A stretch of 64,000 nt of DNA from Streptomyces megasporus (GCF_000718985.1 NZ_JODL01000003.1:186001-250000); one strand, 5' to 3'; positions 39,015 to 48,100 are shown, counted from the stretch's first letter. Numbers and translations: made by a program. Notes: generated from the sequence alone by a model not told the origin.

Positions 39015-40366
39015 TCCTGGGGATTCCCTTCACTGTCCTGGGACGCGCCGCGGCCCGAGCGGGTGCCGCGGGCGAACGCGCTCATGCGCGAGGCGGTTTC
39101 GGTGGCCGGACGGACCAGCGCGGGACCGGAGTCGGTCGGGGTCGCGCCGTCGGCGGGGGTGAGGGGTCGGGGCTCGCGCCGGCGCCGCTTGGGCAGCCCC
39201 CCGGCCGTGGACTCCCGCACCGCCGCCTCCGCCGGGGAGGTCCGGGCGGTCGGCAGGGAGAGGGCGGGAGCCGTCGGAGCGGCCGGCTCGCCCGCGGCCT
39301 CCCCGGCGGAGGCGGTCCCGGACGGGAAGGCCGGGGCCTCGGTCCGCCGGGCGGCGGCCGGCTCCACGGGCGCCTTCCGCTCGAGAAGCGTGTTGGGGAG
39401 GAAGAGGACGGCTCGCACACCGCCGTAGGGGGACTGCGTGTCGACGGAGACGCTGAAGCCGTACCGGGCGGCGAGCACGCCGATGACGGCGAAACCGAAC
39501 TGCGGCGGGTCGCCGAGCCGGTTGATGTCGATGTCCTCCCGGCCGGACAGGCGTCGGGTGGCCTCCTCGACCTCGTGCGTGTCCATGCCGACGCCCGCGT
39601 CGTCGATGATGATGCTGGCGCCGTTGTGCGCGGGGCGGATGCCGACCTCGACGGTGGTGTTCGGCTGGGAGTGCCGCGCCGCGTTGTCCAGCAGCTCGGC
39701 GACCGCGAGGACCACCGGCTCGACGGCCCGGCTGACCACGGCCGTCTCCATCTGGGAGTGGACCTTGACGCGCCGGTAGTCCCGGATGCGCGACGTGGCC
39801 CCGCGCACGACGTCGATCAGCGGCGAGGCGTCCCGTTGCCGTCCGGGCCACGAGCCGCAGAGCACGGCGATGGCCTGGGCCCTCCGGCCGAACTGCGCGT
39901 TGGCGTGGTCGATCTCCAGCAGGTCGCGGAGCACGTCGGGGTTGTCGTGGCGGTCCTGCATGTCCGAGATCGACAACTGCTGTTCGTTCGCCAGGGCCTG
40001 CAGGGCGCGCACCGCGCCCTTCAGCGCGGTCTTCGCCGACTGGTCGGCGCGGGAGCGCGCCGCCGCGGCGGCGTTGGCGAACATCTCGACGACCTTCTCC
40101 AGGTTCGCCCCGTACGCCGTCGTGGCGAGTTCCGCGTCGAGCGGGCCGGGTACGGACGCGGCACCGTGCGGCGTCTCGACCAGCGCGGCGAGCCGGACCT
40201 CGACGAGATGCCGGACCTCTTCCTCACGAGAGCGCAGGGCGGCTTCGGAACTCGTCAGGCGACGGCGCAGGCGGGCGCTGATCCGGCTCTGGCGCACCAG
40301 CAGCACGGCCGCGGGAGCGGCCGTGGCGAGGCACCAGAACACCGCCTCCGGTATGTGTTGTGTCAT
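39011..40366 (-). CDS. cvnA: Conservon sensor-kinase-like protein (CvnA-like)
   Basis: A 451-aa protein. One N-terminal membrane segment (VFWCLATAAPAAVLLV, about residues 9-24) is followed by a long helical linker. An HxxxxxxR helix (LEIDHANAQFGRRAQAI) is where the phospho-acceptor helix should be. The HATPase domain is complete: N box ELLDNAARHSQPN, G1 DDAGVGMD, and FGFAVIGVLAARYG. A disordered Pro/Ala/Arg tail of about 110 residues ends it. No extracellular sensor domain exists, so input is likely in the membrane or cytoplasm. The ATG at 40366 is preferred because it starts just before the membrane segment; GAGGA lies upstream. Confidence 0.92.
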   Translation of the reverse strand: MTQHIPEAVFWCLATAAPAAVLLVRQSRISARLRRRLTSSEAALRSREEEVRHLVEVRLAALVETPHGAASVPGPLDAELATTAYGANLEKVVEMFANAAAAARSRADQSAKTALKGAVRALQALANEQQLSISDMQDRHDNPDVLRDLLEIDHANAQFGRRAQAIAVLCGSWPGRQRDASPLIDVVRGATSRIRDYRRVKVHSQMETAVVSRAVEPVVLAVAELLDNAARHSQPNTTVEVGIRPAHNGASIIIDDAGVGMDTHEVEEATRRLSGREDIDINRLGDPPQFGFAVIGVLAARYGFSVSVDTQSPYGGVRAVLFLPNTLLERKAPVEPAAARRTEAPAFPSGTASAGEAAGEPAAPTAPALSLPTARTSPAEAAVRESTAGGLPKRRRREPRPLTPADGATPTDSGPALVRPATETASRMSAFARGTRSGRGASQDSEGNPQE

Positions 40367-40666
40367 CGGGTCCTCGGGCAGGGGAGGGCAGGGCGTCAGG
40401 CCCGGGAGGGAACGCGACACGCGGAAGTGGCCGGCTCCGACGGTCCATCGGATTCGAGGCGGCGGGCCGAGCGCGGCTCTGGTGAGGCCAGGGCCCACCC
40501 ACGTCCGTCACGGGCGCTGGAATGCCTGATCATCCTAGGGATGTTCGCTCGCTTCAAGCGGCCTGCCGTCACCAATCGGGAATCGGATCCTCCTCCTCCG
40601 ACGATCCTCCATCGCCCCTCCATCTCCTCTTCACAGCGCGGACGGCGATCGGCGCGCTCGGGCGCG

Positions 40667-40738
40667 GTCCGTGGCGTCCGTGCCGTCCGTGCCGTCCGTG
40701 GCGCCTGTGCCGTTTGTGTCGCCCGTGTCGCCCGTGCC
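40667..40738 (+). repeat. Array of eight degenerate 9-bp tandem repeats
   Basis: Consecutive 9-mers of the type GTCCGTGCC: four nearly identical copies (GTCCGTGGC, GTCCGTGCC twice, GTCCGTGGC), then GCCTGTGCC, GTTTGTGTC, GCCCGTGTC and GCCCGTGCC. The array ends 76 nt before dapD. It is not in any credible gene. Confidence 0.85.
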
Positions 40739-40801
40739 GTTCCGACACGTGCGGGCGCGTCCGGCCGGTGGACCGGTTCGCCTTCGCGGAGCACGTCCGG
40801 T

Positions 40802-40807
40802 TAGCGT
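40802..40807 (+). promoter_or_regulatory. -10 box of a probable leaderless dapD promoter
   Basis: TAGCGT ends 6 nt before the ATG at 40814. There is no ribosome site, so dapD is probably transcribed without a leader. Confidence 0.45.
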
Positions 40808-40813
40808 TTGAGC

Positions 40814-41812
40814 ATGACCGAAGCACCCGCACCCTCCCCCCGCAGGACCGGCGCCGCCGCCGCCGGACTCGCCACCATCGCCTCCGACGGTGGGGCCGTC
40901 CTGGACACCTGGTTCCCCGCCCCCGAACTGGTCGAGGAGCCCGGCCCGGCCGGAACCGAGCGGCTGACCGCCGAGCGCGCCGCCGAGCTGCTGGGCGACG
41001 CCGCGCCGCAGGCGCTGGGCCCGGACCCGCTCCGCGGCGTCGAGGTCATCGCCGTCCGCACGGTGGTCTCCTCCCTGGAGGACAAGCCGCTGGACGCGCA
41101 CGACGTCTACCTGCGGCTGCACCTGCTCAGCCACCGTCTGGTCAAGCCGCACGGCCAGAACCTCGACGGTGTCTTCGGCCTCCTCGCCAACGTGGCCTGG
41201 ACGAACCTCGGGCCCGTTCCCGTCGAGCGGATCGAGCAGGCCCGTCTGGCCGCCCGCGCCGCCGGGAAGCAGCTCACGGTCACCAGCGTCGACAAGTTCC
41301 CGCGGATGACCGACTACGTCATCCCCAAGGGCGTGCGCATCGGTGACGCCGACCGTGTGCGGCTGGGCGCCCACCTCGCCTCCGGCACCACCGTGATGCA
41401 CGAGGGCTTCGTCAACTTCAACGCCGGGACGCTGGGCACCTCCATGGTCGAGGGCCGGATCAGCGCGGGCGTCGTCGTCGACGACGGCTCCGACATCGGC
41501 GGCGGCGCCTCGATCATGGGCACCCTCTCCGGCGGCGGCAAGCAGACCATCTCCATCGGCAAGCGCTGCCTGCTCGGCGCCGAGGCGGGCCTGGGCATCT
41601 CGCTCGGCGACGACTGCATCGTGGAGGCGGGCCTGTACCTGACGGCCGGCACGCGGGTCACCCTGCCCGACGGCCAGGTCGTCAAGGCGCTGGAGCTGTC
41701 CGGTGCGAGCAACCTCCTCTTCCGCCGCAACTCCACGACCGGGATCGTCGAGGCCATCCAGCGCTCCGGCTCCTGGGGCGGTCTCAACGAGGCGCTCCAC
41801 AGCCACAACTGA
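40814..41812 (+). CDS. dapD: Tetrahydrodipicolinate N-succinyltransferase
   Basis: A 332-aa acyltransferase of the lysine/diaminopimelate path; it succinylates tetrahydrodipicolinate. The C-terminal half is a left-handed beta-helix with hexapeptide repeats ([61 protein letters not shown]). The actinobacterial N-terminal domain precedes it. The ATG at 40814 is chosen over a TTG at 40808 because it opens the typical MTEAPAP and fits the leaderless promoter. dapA lies two genes downstream on the other strand. Confidence 0.95.
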   Translation: MTEAPAPSPRRTGAAAAGLATIASDGGAVLDTWFPAPELVEEPGPAGTERLTAERAAELLGDAAPQALGPDPLRGVEVIAVRTVVSSLEDKPLDAHDVYLRLHLLSHRLVKPHGQNLDGVFGLLANVAWTNLGPVPVERIEQARLAARAAGKQLTVTSVDKFPRMTDYVIPKGVRIGDADRVRLGAHLASGTTVMHEGFVNFNAGTLGTSMVEGRISAGVVVDDGSDIGGGASIMGTLSGGGKQTISIGKRCLLGAEAGLGISLGDDCIVEAGLYLTAGTRVTLPDGQVVKALELSGASNLLFRRNSTTGIVEAIQRSGSWGGLNEALHSHN

Positions 41813-41852
41813 CACGCGATCGGTCGCGCGACCGCGGCTCGACCGCGGCCTT

Positions 41853-41883
41853 GGGCCCGCCGCCCGCACCGGGTGGCGGGCCC
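41853..41883 (+). terminator. Terminator after dapD
   Basis: A 13-bp stem (one G-U) with a 5-nt loop, GGGCCCGCC on the left and GGCGGGCCC on the right. It ends only 16 nt before the next ATG and abuts that gene's -10 box. Confidence 0.7.
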
Positions 41884-41885
41884 GT

Positions 41886-41891
41886 TACCCT
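41886..41891 (+). promoter_or_regulatory. -10 box of a probable leaderless promoter
   Basis: TACCCT lies 8 nt before the ATG at 41900 and directly after the dapD terminator. No ribosome site is present. Confidence 0.4.
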
Positions 41892-41899
41892 TTCCGGCC

Positions 41900-42721
41900 A
41901 TGGGCGATCTCGGAAGCGGAGTACGGTATTTGGGGCGGGGCCAGAAGTGGGTCCTGCGCAACGGGCGGTGGTTCGGGTTCGGGCTGCTGCCCGCGCTGAT
42001 CACCCTCGTGCTGTACGCGGCGGCCCTGACCGCCCTCGCCTTCTGGGCCGACGACCTGGCCGCCTGGGCCACACCGTTCGCCGACGACTGGGAGTCGCCC
42101 TGGCCGGGGCTGCTGCGCGGCACGTTCACCGTGGTGCTGTTCGCCGGGGGACTGCTGCTGGCGGCGCTCACCTTCACCGCCGTCGCCCTGCTCGTCGGCG
42201 ACCCCTTCTACGAGGCGCTGTCGGAGAAGGTCGAGGAGTCCGAGGGCGGCGGCCCCGAGGGGCCCGACCGCCCCCTCTGGCGCGAGCTGTGGATCTCGCT
42301 CCGCGACAGCCTCCACATCCTGCTCCGGGTGGCCGTCCTCACCGTGCCGCTGTTCGTGCTCGGCTTCGTCCCCGTCATCGGCCAGACGATCGTCCCGGCG
42401 CTCGGCTTCGCCGTCTCCGGTTTCTTCCTCACCGCGGAACTCACCTCCGTCGCCCTCCAGCGCCGCGACATCCCCGTCCGGGAGCGGCTGCGGCTGCTGC
42501 GCGGGCGCAAGGCCCTCGCGCTCGGCTTCGGGGTGCCGCTGGTCCTGGCCTTCCTGCTGCCGCTGGTCGCGGTCTTCCTGATGCCGGGCGCGGTGGCGGG
42601 CGCCACCCTCCTGGCGCGGGACCTGGTGGACGACCGGGCGGACGGGAACGCCGGCGCGCCGGGCGACGGGAGCGCGGGCCCCGCGACGGCGACCCCACCC
42701 GCGGCGGACGGCACGGACTGA
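41900..42721 (+). CDS. EI24-domain membrane protein (CysZ-like)
   Basis: A 273-aa membrane protein with four to five hydrophobic segments (for example FGLLPALITLVLYAAALTALAF, GTFTVVLFAGGLLLAALTFTAVALLV, LHILLRVAVLTVPLFVLGFVPVIG, LALGFGVPLVLAFLLPLVAVFLM). Family features are the N-terminal GVRYLGRGQKWVLRNGRWFGFGLLP and GDPFYEALSEKVEE. Some family members (CysZ) carry sulfate; this branch is uncharacterised. The last 35 residues are an Asp/Gly/Ala-rich tail. It ends 23 nt from the end of the convergent dapA. Confidence 0.88.
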   Translation: MGDLGSGVRYLGRGQKWVLRNGRWFGFGLLPALITLVLYAAALTALAFWADDLAAWATPFADDWESPWPGLLRGTFTVVLFAGGLLLAALTFTAVALLVGDPFYEALSEKVEESEGGGPEGPDRPLWRELWISLRDSLHILLRVAVLTVPLFVLGFVPVIGQTIVPALGFAVSGFFLTAELTSVALQRRDIPVRERLRLLRGRKALALGFGVPLVLAFLLPLVAVFLMPGAVAGATLLARDLVDDRADGNAGAPGDGSAGPATATPPAADGTD

Positions 42722-42744
42722 CCCCGAGGACCGGCCCCGCGGCC

Positions 42745-43635
42745 TTACCCCACGGCCTCCCGGAGAGCGTCCGCCAGCCGCAGCGTCAGCGCCTCGTCCG
42801 CCGGCAGCAGCGGCGGACGCACCGGACCGCCCGGCAGCCCCGCCGCCGCGAACAGCGCCTTCACCGCGACCGTGCCGGGCACCTCGGACATCATCGCGTC
42901 GACCAGCGGGACGAGCGCTCGGTGCCGCCGGGCGGCCTCGGCGTGGTCACCGGCGTCGAAGGCGTCCAGGACGCCGCGTACGGCGGGACCGGCCACGTTG
43001 GCGACCGTGCTGACGCAGCCGTGGGCGCCGATCGCGCGCAGCGGCAGGTTCAGCTCGTCGCAGCCCGAGTAGTACGCCAGCCCCGTGGAGCCCAGCACCG
43101 TCGCCGTCTTCATCAGGTCGTACGCGCAGTCCTTGACGGCGCGGACGCGCGGGTGCTCCGCCAGCCGCGTCAGCGTCCGGACGGTCAGCGCGGTGCCCTC
43201 GCCGGTGCGGGAGGGGATGTCGTAGAGCATCACCGGCAGGGCGGTGGCGTCGGCGACGGTGGACAGGTGGTGGGCGATGGCCTCCTGGGTGGGGCGGGAG
43301 TAGTACGGCGTGACGACCAACAGGCCGTGGGCGCCCGCCCGTTCGGCCGCCCGCGCCAGCTCCGTACTGTGCCGGGTGTCGTTCGTGCCGACGCCCGCGA
43401 CGACGCGGGCCCGGTCGCCGACCTCCTCGACCACGGCCCGCACCAACGCGGTCTTCTCCTCGTCGGAGGTGGTCGGGGACTCGCCGGTGGTGCCGTTGAG
43501 CACCAGAGCGTCACAGCCGCCGCGGTCCACCAGGTGGGCGGCGAGCCGCCGGGCGCCGGGGAGGTCCAGGGAGCCGTCGGAGTCGAACGGGGTGATCATC
43601 GCCGCGGCGACGCGGCCGAAGGGGGAGTCGGACAT
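42745..43635 (-). CDS. dapA: 4-hydroxy-tetrahydrodipicolinate synthase
   Basis: A 296-aa TIM-barrel aldolase that condenses pyruvate with aspartate semialdehyde. All catalytic residues are present: Thr49/Thr50 in NGTTGESPT, Tyr111, Tyr138 in YDIPSRTG, Arg143 and the Schiff-base Lys168 in RAVKDC. The ATG at 43635 is preferred; the 16-codon upstream extension has no family character. It acts in the same pathway as dapD, two genes away. Confidence 0.93.
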   Translation of the reverse strand: MSDSPFGRVAAAMITPFDSDGSLDLPGARRLAAHLVDRGGCDALVLNGTTGESPTTSDEEKTALVRAVVEEVGDRARVVAGVGTNDTRHSTELARAAERAGAHGLLVVTPYYSRPTQEAIAHHLSTVADATALPVMLYDIPSRTGEGTALTVRTLTRLAEHPRVRAVKDCAYDLMKTATVLGSTGLAYYSGCDELNLPLRAIGAHGCVSTVANVAGPAVRGVLDAFDAGDHAEAARRHRALVPLVDAMMSEVPGTVAVKALFAAAGLPGGPVRPPLLPADEALTLRLADALREAVG

Positions 43636-43723
43636 GGGGGCGAGTCTGACCCACGCCGGCGCGGGCGGTCCAACCGATTCCATGGGCGGGTTCCATGGGC
43701 GGGGCGCCGGGGCGGGAGCTCTC

Positions 43724-44341
43724 TCAGCGCCGGACGTCCTCTCCCTCCCGAGGGAAATCCCCGGTGGGCAGGACCAGGTCGACGGGGGTGCCCGTCAGGT
43801 CGACCGGCTCCCCGAAGGGAACGGTGGTGTGGCGGAGGTAGTCGCTTCCCTTGGGGCGGGTGAACACGTGACACCGCGCCGTGTAGGGATCGACGATCAG
43901 GTATACGGGGACCTCGGCGGTGGCGTACGCCTCGCACTTCCTGCCGTAGTCGTTGTGGCGGGTGGCTTCGGAGATCACCTCGGCGACGAACTCGACGTCC
44001 TGGTGACGCCAGCGGCGGCGCCCGTTCTCGCGGACCATCTCCGCTCCGTCGCCGAGTTTGGCGACATCGGGGGCGAAGCCGTTCAGATGACCGGGGAAGT
44101 CGATGCGCACATCCGACTTCACCTTCACGTCCATGCCGAACCGATCCTCCAGAGCACGCACGATCCTGCGGATGATCTCCCAGTGCGCGTCCCGCCGCGG
44201 CGACATGTGGACGGCCCCCCCGACGATTTCGGCCTTGTAACCCTCGGGGACGGGCATCCGCTCCAGCAGGTCGAAGAGTTCGTCCAGACCGGGTTCGCCG
44301 CTGTCGGGCATCTCGATCCTGTCGGTGAGCTCGACGGTCAT
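43724..44341 (-). CDS. Uma2-family (DUF820) putative endonuclease
   Basis: A 205-aa protein with a restriction-endonuclease-like (PD-(D/E)xK) fold typical of Uma2/DUF820: EIVGGAVHMSP, then FAPDVAKL, then FVAEVISEATRHNDYGRKCEAYATAEVPVYLIVDP. The candidate active-site acids are in APD and AEV. Streptomycetes carry dozens of such genes; their role is unknown and no partner is next to it. GGGGAGGAG precedes the ATG at 44341. A terminator for the next gene upstream lies before it. Confidence 0.9.
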   Translation of the reverse strand: MTVELTDRIEMPDSGEPGLDELFDLLERMPVPEGYKAEIVGGAVHMSPRRDAHWEIIRRIVRALEDRFGMDVKVKSDVRIDFPGHLNGFAPDVAKLGDGAEMVRENGRRRWRHQDVEFVAEVISEATRHNDYGRKCEAYATAEVPVYLIVDPYTARCHVFTRPKGSDYLRHTTVPFGEPVDLTGTPVDLVLPTGDFPREGEDVRR

Positions 44342-44435
44342 CGTGTGCCGCTCCTCCCCGGCGCGCCGGGCGGCGCAGCCGCACGGTCCAACGATACGAG
44401 TGTCCGACCGGCCGTGCCTTTGCCCGCGCACCGTG

Positions 44436-44473
44436 TCGGCCGTGCCGCTCCCCCCGTGGAGCGGCACGGCCGA
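44436..44473 (-). terminator. Terminator after the secreted nuclease
   Basis: A perfect 16-bp stem with a 6-nt loop, 21 nt past the nuclease stop on the minus strand. Confidence 0.8.
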
Positions 44474-44494
44474 GGTCCGCCGGTCGCGCGGGCG

Positions 44495-46321
44495 TCAGGG
44501 CCGGAAGCGGATCACCTGGGGGTCGTGGTCGCTGGCCTGGTCGGCGAACTCCGCGTTGACGTGGACGATGTCGTAGTCGAAGCGGCGGATGCCGGGGGAG
44601 ACCAGGGTCTGGTCCAGCACCTGGGAGTTGCCGTCGAAGACGTAGGTGTAGCGCTCGGACGGCGGCAGCGAGAGCACCGCGCTGCGCAGCGCGCCGCCCG
44701 CGGTCAACGCGCGGGTGGTGGCGGAGAACTCGAAGTCGTTGATGTCGCCGAGGACCACCACCTTCGCCTTCCGCTCCACCGCCAGCACCTGCCGCACGAA
44801 GTGGTTGACCACCTTCGCCTGCGCCACGCGCTGGACCTCGGAGGAACGGTTCGGCGGCTGGACGGCCGCGTGGAGGGGCTGGTCGCCGCCCTTGGAGGCG
44901 AAGTGGTTGGCGATCACGACGACCGTCCGGCCGCGGAAGCGGAACTCGCCGGCCAGCGGTTTGCGGCTGTCCTCCCACGCGGCGTCGTGCGGCGCGATCC
45001 GGGCGGGGGAGTGGGTCAGCACGGCCCGGCCGCGCTCGCGCCGCACGCCGACCGCCGTGCCGGCGTCGGCGCCGGGCCGGTCCACGAAGGAGACCCGCTC
45101 GGGGTCGAAGAGGAAGACGTTGCGGATGTTGCCGCCGGGTTGGCCGCCGTCGGCGTCGTCGACCGGGTCGATCGAGCGCCAGTCGTAGCGCGGTCCGCCC
45201 GCGGCCACGATCGCCTCGACGAACCGGCTCACCGTCCGGTCGGCGGACACCACCTCGTCGTTCTCGGGCCCGTTGTCGTCCTGGATCTCCTCCAGGGCGA
45301 GGATGTCGGGGGAGGCGAGGTTCTCCACCACGCCGCGCGCCAACCGGTCGAACTTCACCTGGTCGTTGCCCGGGTGGAGGTTCTCCACGTTGTAGGTGGC
45401 GACGGCCAGCTCGCCGGGGCGCCGGGGACGGGTGCGCTCCCGCTCCAGACCGCCGTCGACCACGGCGCCCAGCTCACGGGCGGCCACCAGGTAGCCGCCG
45501 TACTGGTCGTAGTCGAGGGGGCCGGTGGTGGCGCCGGAGAGGACGTCGCCGGTGTTCGCGGTGGGGAAGGGCTCTTGGGCCAGGGGGACCAGTGACTCGA
45601 TCTTGACGCGGCCGGGGTTGGGCCGCGCGTAGTCGCCGTAGACCGTGCCGCCGCGCCGGGTCGGGTTGTCCTCGGGCCTGACGGTCACCCACAGTTCGGC
45701 GTGCGCGGTGCTGGGGCCGACCACACGGGCGTCGCGGACCCGGACGGCCATGCCCTCCAGCGCCTCGTAGAAGTCCAACGCGTAAGTGTCGGGGCGCAGT
45801 TCGAGACCCTCGACGCCGCCGCCCGCGGCCGGGTCGCCCTGGGGCGCGTACGCGGCGGGAACGGTGTCGGAGTCCAGGACGACCGGCTCGGGCAGGGCGT
45901 GGCCGGAGGAGACCACCGTCACCCGGGGCCGGGATATCTGGGTGACCGTCTGGTTGCCGGAGGAGTCGCCGCCCGGACGGTACTCGTCGACCGTGCCCGA
46001 CACCCTCACCAGGTCGCCGACGGACACCGTCGGGGCCGATCCGGTGTAGACGAAGACGCCCTCGCTGGTGGCCGGATCGTCGTCGGGAGCCGTGTCCTGG
46101 ATCCAGAAGCCGCGCGAGCCGTGAGCGCGGACGCCGGTGACCACCCCGGGGACCTCCGACACCCACTCGCCCGCCAGGGGCGACACGCGGGTGGTGCCCT
46201 GGACGTCGTGGACGCGGACGGTGTCGCCGCCCCCGTCCGCCGCGACGGCGGGAACGGCCGGCAGGATCGAGGTCAGGGCCGCGACGGTGAGCGCGGCGGT
46301 ACGGGCCGAGGGTCTTCTCAA
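44495..46321 (-). CDS. Secreted endonuclease/exonuclease/phosphatase-family protein (ExeM/NucH-like)
   Basis: A 608-aa exported protein. The signal peptide is RRPSARTAALTVAALTSILPAVPAVAA. An N-terminal OB-like/LTD-like part (about 30-310) is followed by the EEP nuclease domain: VATYNVENLHPG, LALEEIQDDNG, VVIANHFASKGG, VVVLGDINDFEFS and the final SDHDPQVI, which give the metal and catalytic residues. It probably degrades extracellular DNA, possibly for phosphate. The start is a TTG at 46321: an ideal GGAGG lies 5 nt upstream and it begins exactly at the signal peptide, whereas no ATG or GTG gives a good start. phoX is two genes away. Confidence 0.88.
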   Translation of the reverse strand: MRRPSARTAALTVAALTSILPAVPAVAADGGGDTVRVHDVQGTTRVSPLAGEWVSEVPGVVTGVRAHGSRGFWIQDTAPDDDPATSEGVFVYTGSAPTVSVGDLVRVSGTVDEYRPGGDSSGNQTVTQISRPRVTVVSSGHALPEPVVLDSDTVPAAYAPQGDPAAGGGVEGLELRPDTYALDFYEALEGMAVRVRDARVVGPSTAHAELWVTVRPEDNPTRRGGTVYGDYARPNPGRVKIESLVPLAQEPFPTANTGDVLSGATTGPLDYDQYGGYLVAARELGAVVDGGLERERTRPRRPGELAVATYNVENLHPGNDQVKFDRLARGVVENLASPDILALEEIQDDNGPENDEVVSADRTVSRFVEAIVAAGGPRYDWRSIDPVDDADGGQPGGNIRNVFLFDPERVSFVDRPGADAGTAVGVRRERGRAVLTHSPARIAPHDAAWEDSRKPLAGEFRFRGRTVVVIANHFASKGGDQPLHAAVQPPNRSSEVQRVAQAKVVNHFVRQVLAVERKAKVVVLGDINDFEFSATTRALTAGGALRSAVLSLPPSERYTYVFDGNSQVLDQTLVSPGIRRFDYDIVHVNAEFADQASDHDPQVIRFRP

Positions 46322-46611
46322 AGGATCCTCCGGGGCGGTGCGGTGGTGCCGGGCGAGGAGAGCGAGGGAGATGGCGGCGGCCCGTTTCCGGCCGTCGTCG
46401 GCGAGGCTGGTGGCGCTGGTCGCACGGTGCTCGCACAGCGTTCGGACCGTACGATTTCTACGCGCGTAACGTGCCGTCTTCGGCGGGAACTTGTCAAGCG
46501 ACCCCGGTGTACGGGGAAAGAAGATCCGGTGAACCGGACGCCGGTGGTGAAAGCGGTCTACGCTGGGGCAGCGTGCTTGCCCGAACGCCCCCACCGAGGA
46601 GCGCCCCTCAG

Positions 46612-48015
46612 ATGACCGGTGACGACCGCCCCACCGTGCCCCCCGTACGGCTGCCCGCCGAAGCCGAACTGGCGCGGGACGCCCTCGCCTCGCCGATGGT
46701 GTCCCGCGCCGCCCGACTCGCGCGCTGGGCGGGGGAACGGGTCCGGGTCGGCGCCGGCGGCCGACTCCCCGCCGAGCGGCTGGAGGAGGCCGTGACCCTC
46801 CTCGGTCTCGCCGGGGACGAGGACGGCCCGAGGCACGCCGCCCGGGCGTGGGAGGTGGCCGTCGGCACCGGCCTGGTGGAGCTGCCCGAGGACACCGGGG
46901 GCACCGGGGACGCCGAGGACGCGGCGGGCGCGCCGCGCCCGGTCTCCCCGGGCGCGGGACTGGCCCTGCTCACCGGAGGCTCCCCCGCCGACGTGCTGCG
47001 GATCTGGCGCGACGGCCTGGAGACGGTCCTCGCCGACGGTGCCGAGGGCGCCGTCGACCTCGACAGCGCCCTCGGCAACCTCTACCTCATGACCGCCGGC
47101 GACCCCGCCGTGACGGCCGGGGCGATGGTCCCGCTGCCGGTGCTCGCCGCCTCGATGGTCGTCCCCGTGGGCATGGACCACCCCACCGACGCCGTCCTGG
47201 AGGAGATCTCGGCGCTGATGGTCGGGCTGGACGAGCGGTTCCGGGCGCTGGAGCCGACCGGGATCGTCGCCCACCGGCCCGTGGACACCGCCCTGATCGA
47301 CGGCGACGCGGACACCGGTGCGCCGTCCGGCGGCCTCGGCGAGGAGGAGGTGGCCCGCTACGGCATGGTGCGGCTCACCCCGCTCGGCCTGTACGCCGTA
47401 CGGCGGCGGATGCTGGACGCGGGCGTGGCGGCCCCCGTGGTGGGCGACCTCGCCGGGGAGAGCGCCGAGGCGCTGCTGGCCGCCCTGCCCGGGCACGGCG
47501 AGGAGGCCGCCCGGTCCGAGATCGAACTGTGGCTCGCCCGGCGTACCTCCCAGGACGCCGCGCGCGAACTCCTCGCCGCCGCCCGCGGGGACGACGCGGA
47601 CGCGCCGCGCCGCCGACTGGCCTGCCAGCAGGCCCTCTCGCTCGTCGGGGTGGAGGCCGAACCCGCCCTGCGCGAGGTCCTCGACGACGACCACCTGGGA
47701 GGGCTGGCCCGGGTCTGGCTCTCCGAGCGCGGCTTCGGGGACGTCCCGGCGCCGTCCGAGGGGATGGTGTTCTGGCTCACCGTGGACACCCTGGCCGCGC
47801 AGTTGGCGGCCGAGGGCGGCGGGGACGGGTCGGACGAGCTGCGCGACCTGATGCGCGGTCTGGTCGACCAGCACAGCGGCTTCTTCGACAAGGCCTGGCG
47901 CGTCGACCACCCGGCGACCGGCGAGGTGCTGGAGGCGATGAGCCGCTTCCACCCCGACCGGCGGGTGGCCAAGGACGCCCGCAGGGCGGCGTACAGGGCG
48001 CGGTCGCGCGGCTGA
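46612..48015 (+). CDS. Conserved hypothetical protein, 467 aa
   Basis: A soluble protein rich in Ala, Glu and Asp, without signal, membrane segment or recognised motif. The N-terminal half is helical with blocks LPAEAELARDALASPMVSRAARLARWAGE and RLTPLGLYAVRRRML (a possible winged-helix piece around residue 245-270). The C-terminal half looks like HEAT-type repeats (ARRTSQDAARELLAAARG, CQQALSLVGVEAEPALREVL). It resembles large conserved actinomycete proteins of unknown role. GAGGAG lies 11 nt before the ATG. It diverges from the nuclease gene. Confidence 0.82.
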   Translation: MTGDDRPTVPPVRLPAEAELARDALASPMVSRAARLARWAGERVRVGAGGRLPAERLEEAVTLLGLAGDEDGPRHAARAWEVAVGTGLVELPEDTGGTGDAEDAAGAPRPVSPGAGLALLTGGSPADVLRIWRDGLETVLADGAEGAVDLDSALGNLYLMTAGDPAVTAGAMVPLPVLAASMVVPVGMDHPTDAVLEEISALMVGLDERFRALEPTGIVAHRPVDTALIDGDADTGAPSGGLGEEEVARYGMVRLTPLGLYAVRRRMLDAGVAAPVVGDLAGESAEALLAALPGHGEEAARSEIELWLARRTSQDAARELLAAARGDDADAPRRRLACQQALSLVGVEAEPALREVLDDDHLGGLARVWLSERGFGDVPAPSEGMVFWLTVDTLAAQLAAEGGGDGSDELRDLMRGLVDQHSGFFDKAWRVDHPATGEVLEAMSRFHPDRRVAKDARRAAYRARSRG

Positions 48016-48034
48016 GCGGACGGATTCGGGCGGC

Positions 48035-48052
48035 GTTCAACTCGCGTTCGCC
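48035..48052 (+). promoter_or_regulatory. PHO-box-like direct repeat before phoX
   Basis: GTTCAAC and GTTCGCC occur with an 11-nt period, 49 nt before the phoX start. The PhoP box of Streptomyces consists of 11-nt direct repeats with a GTTCACC-like core. The match is partial but the place is right. Confidence 0.5.
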
Positions 48053-48100
48053 GGGGAGCGGGATCGTGGTCGGCATCGATCCGAGCCGACGGGAGAGACG

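Larger units (their letters stand above)
40367..40813. other. 447-nt divergent spacer between the conservon and dapD
   Basis: Non-coding. It holds the conservon promoter (not resolved), an array of eight 9-bp repeats (40667-40738) and the dapD -10 box. No other gene signal is seen. Confidence 0.6.
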
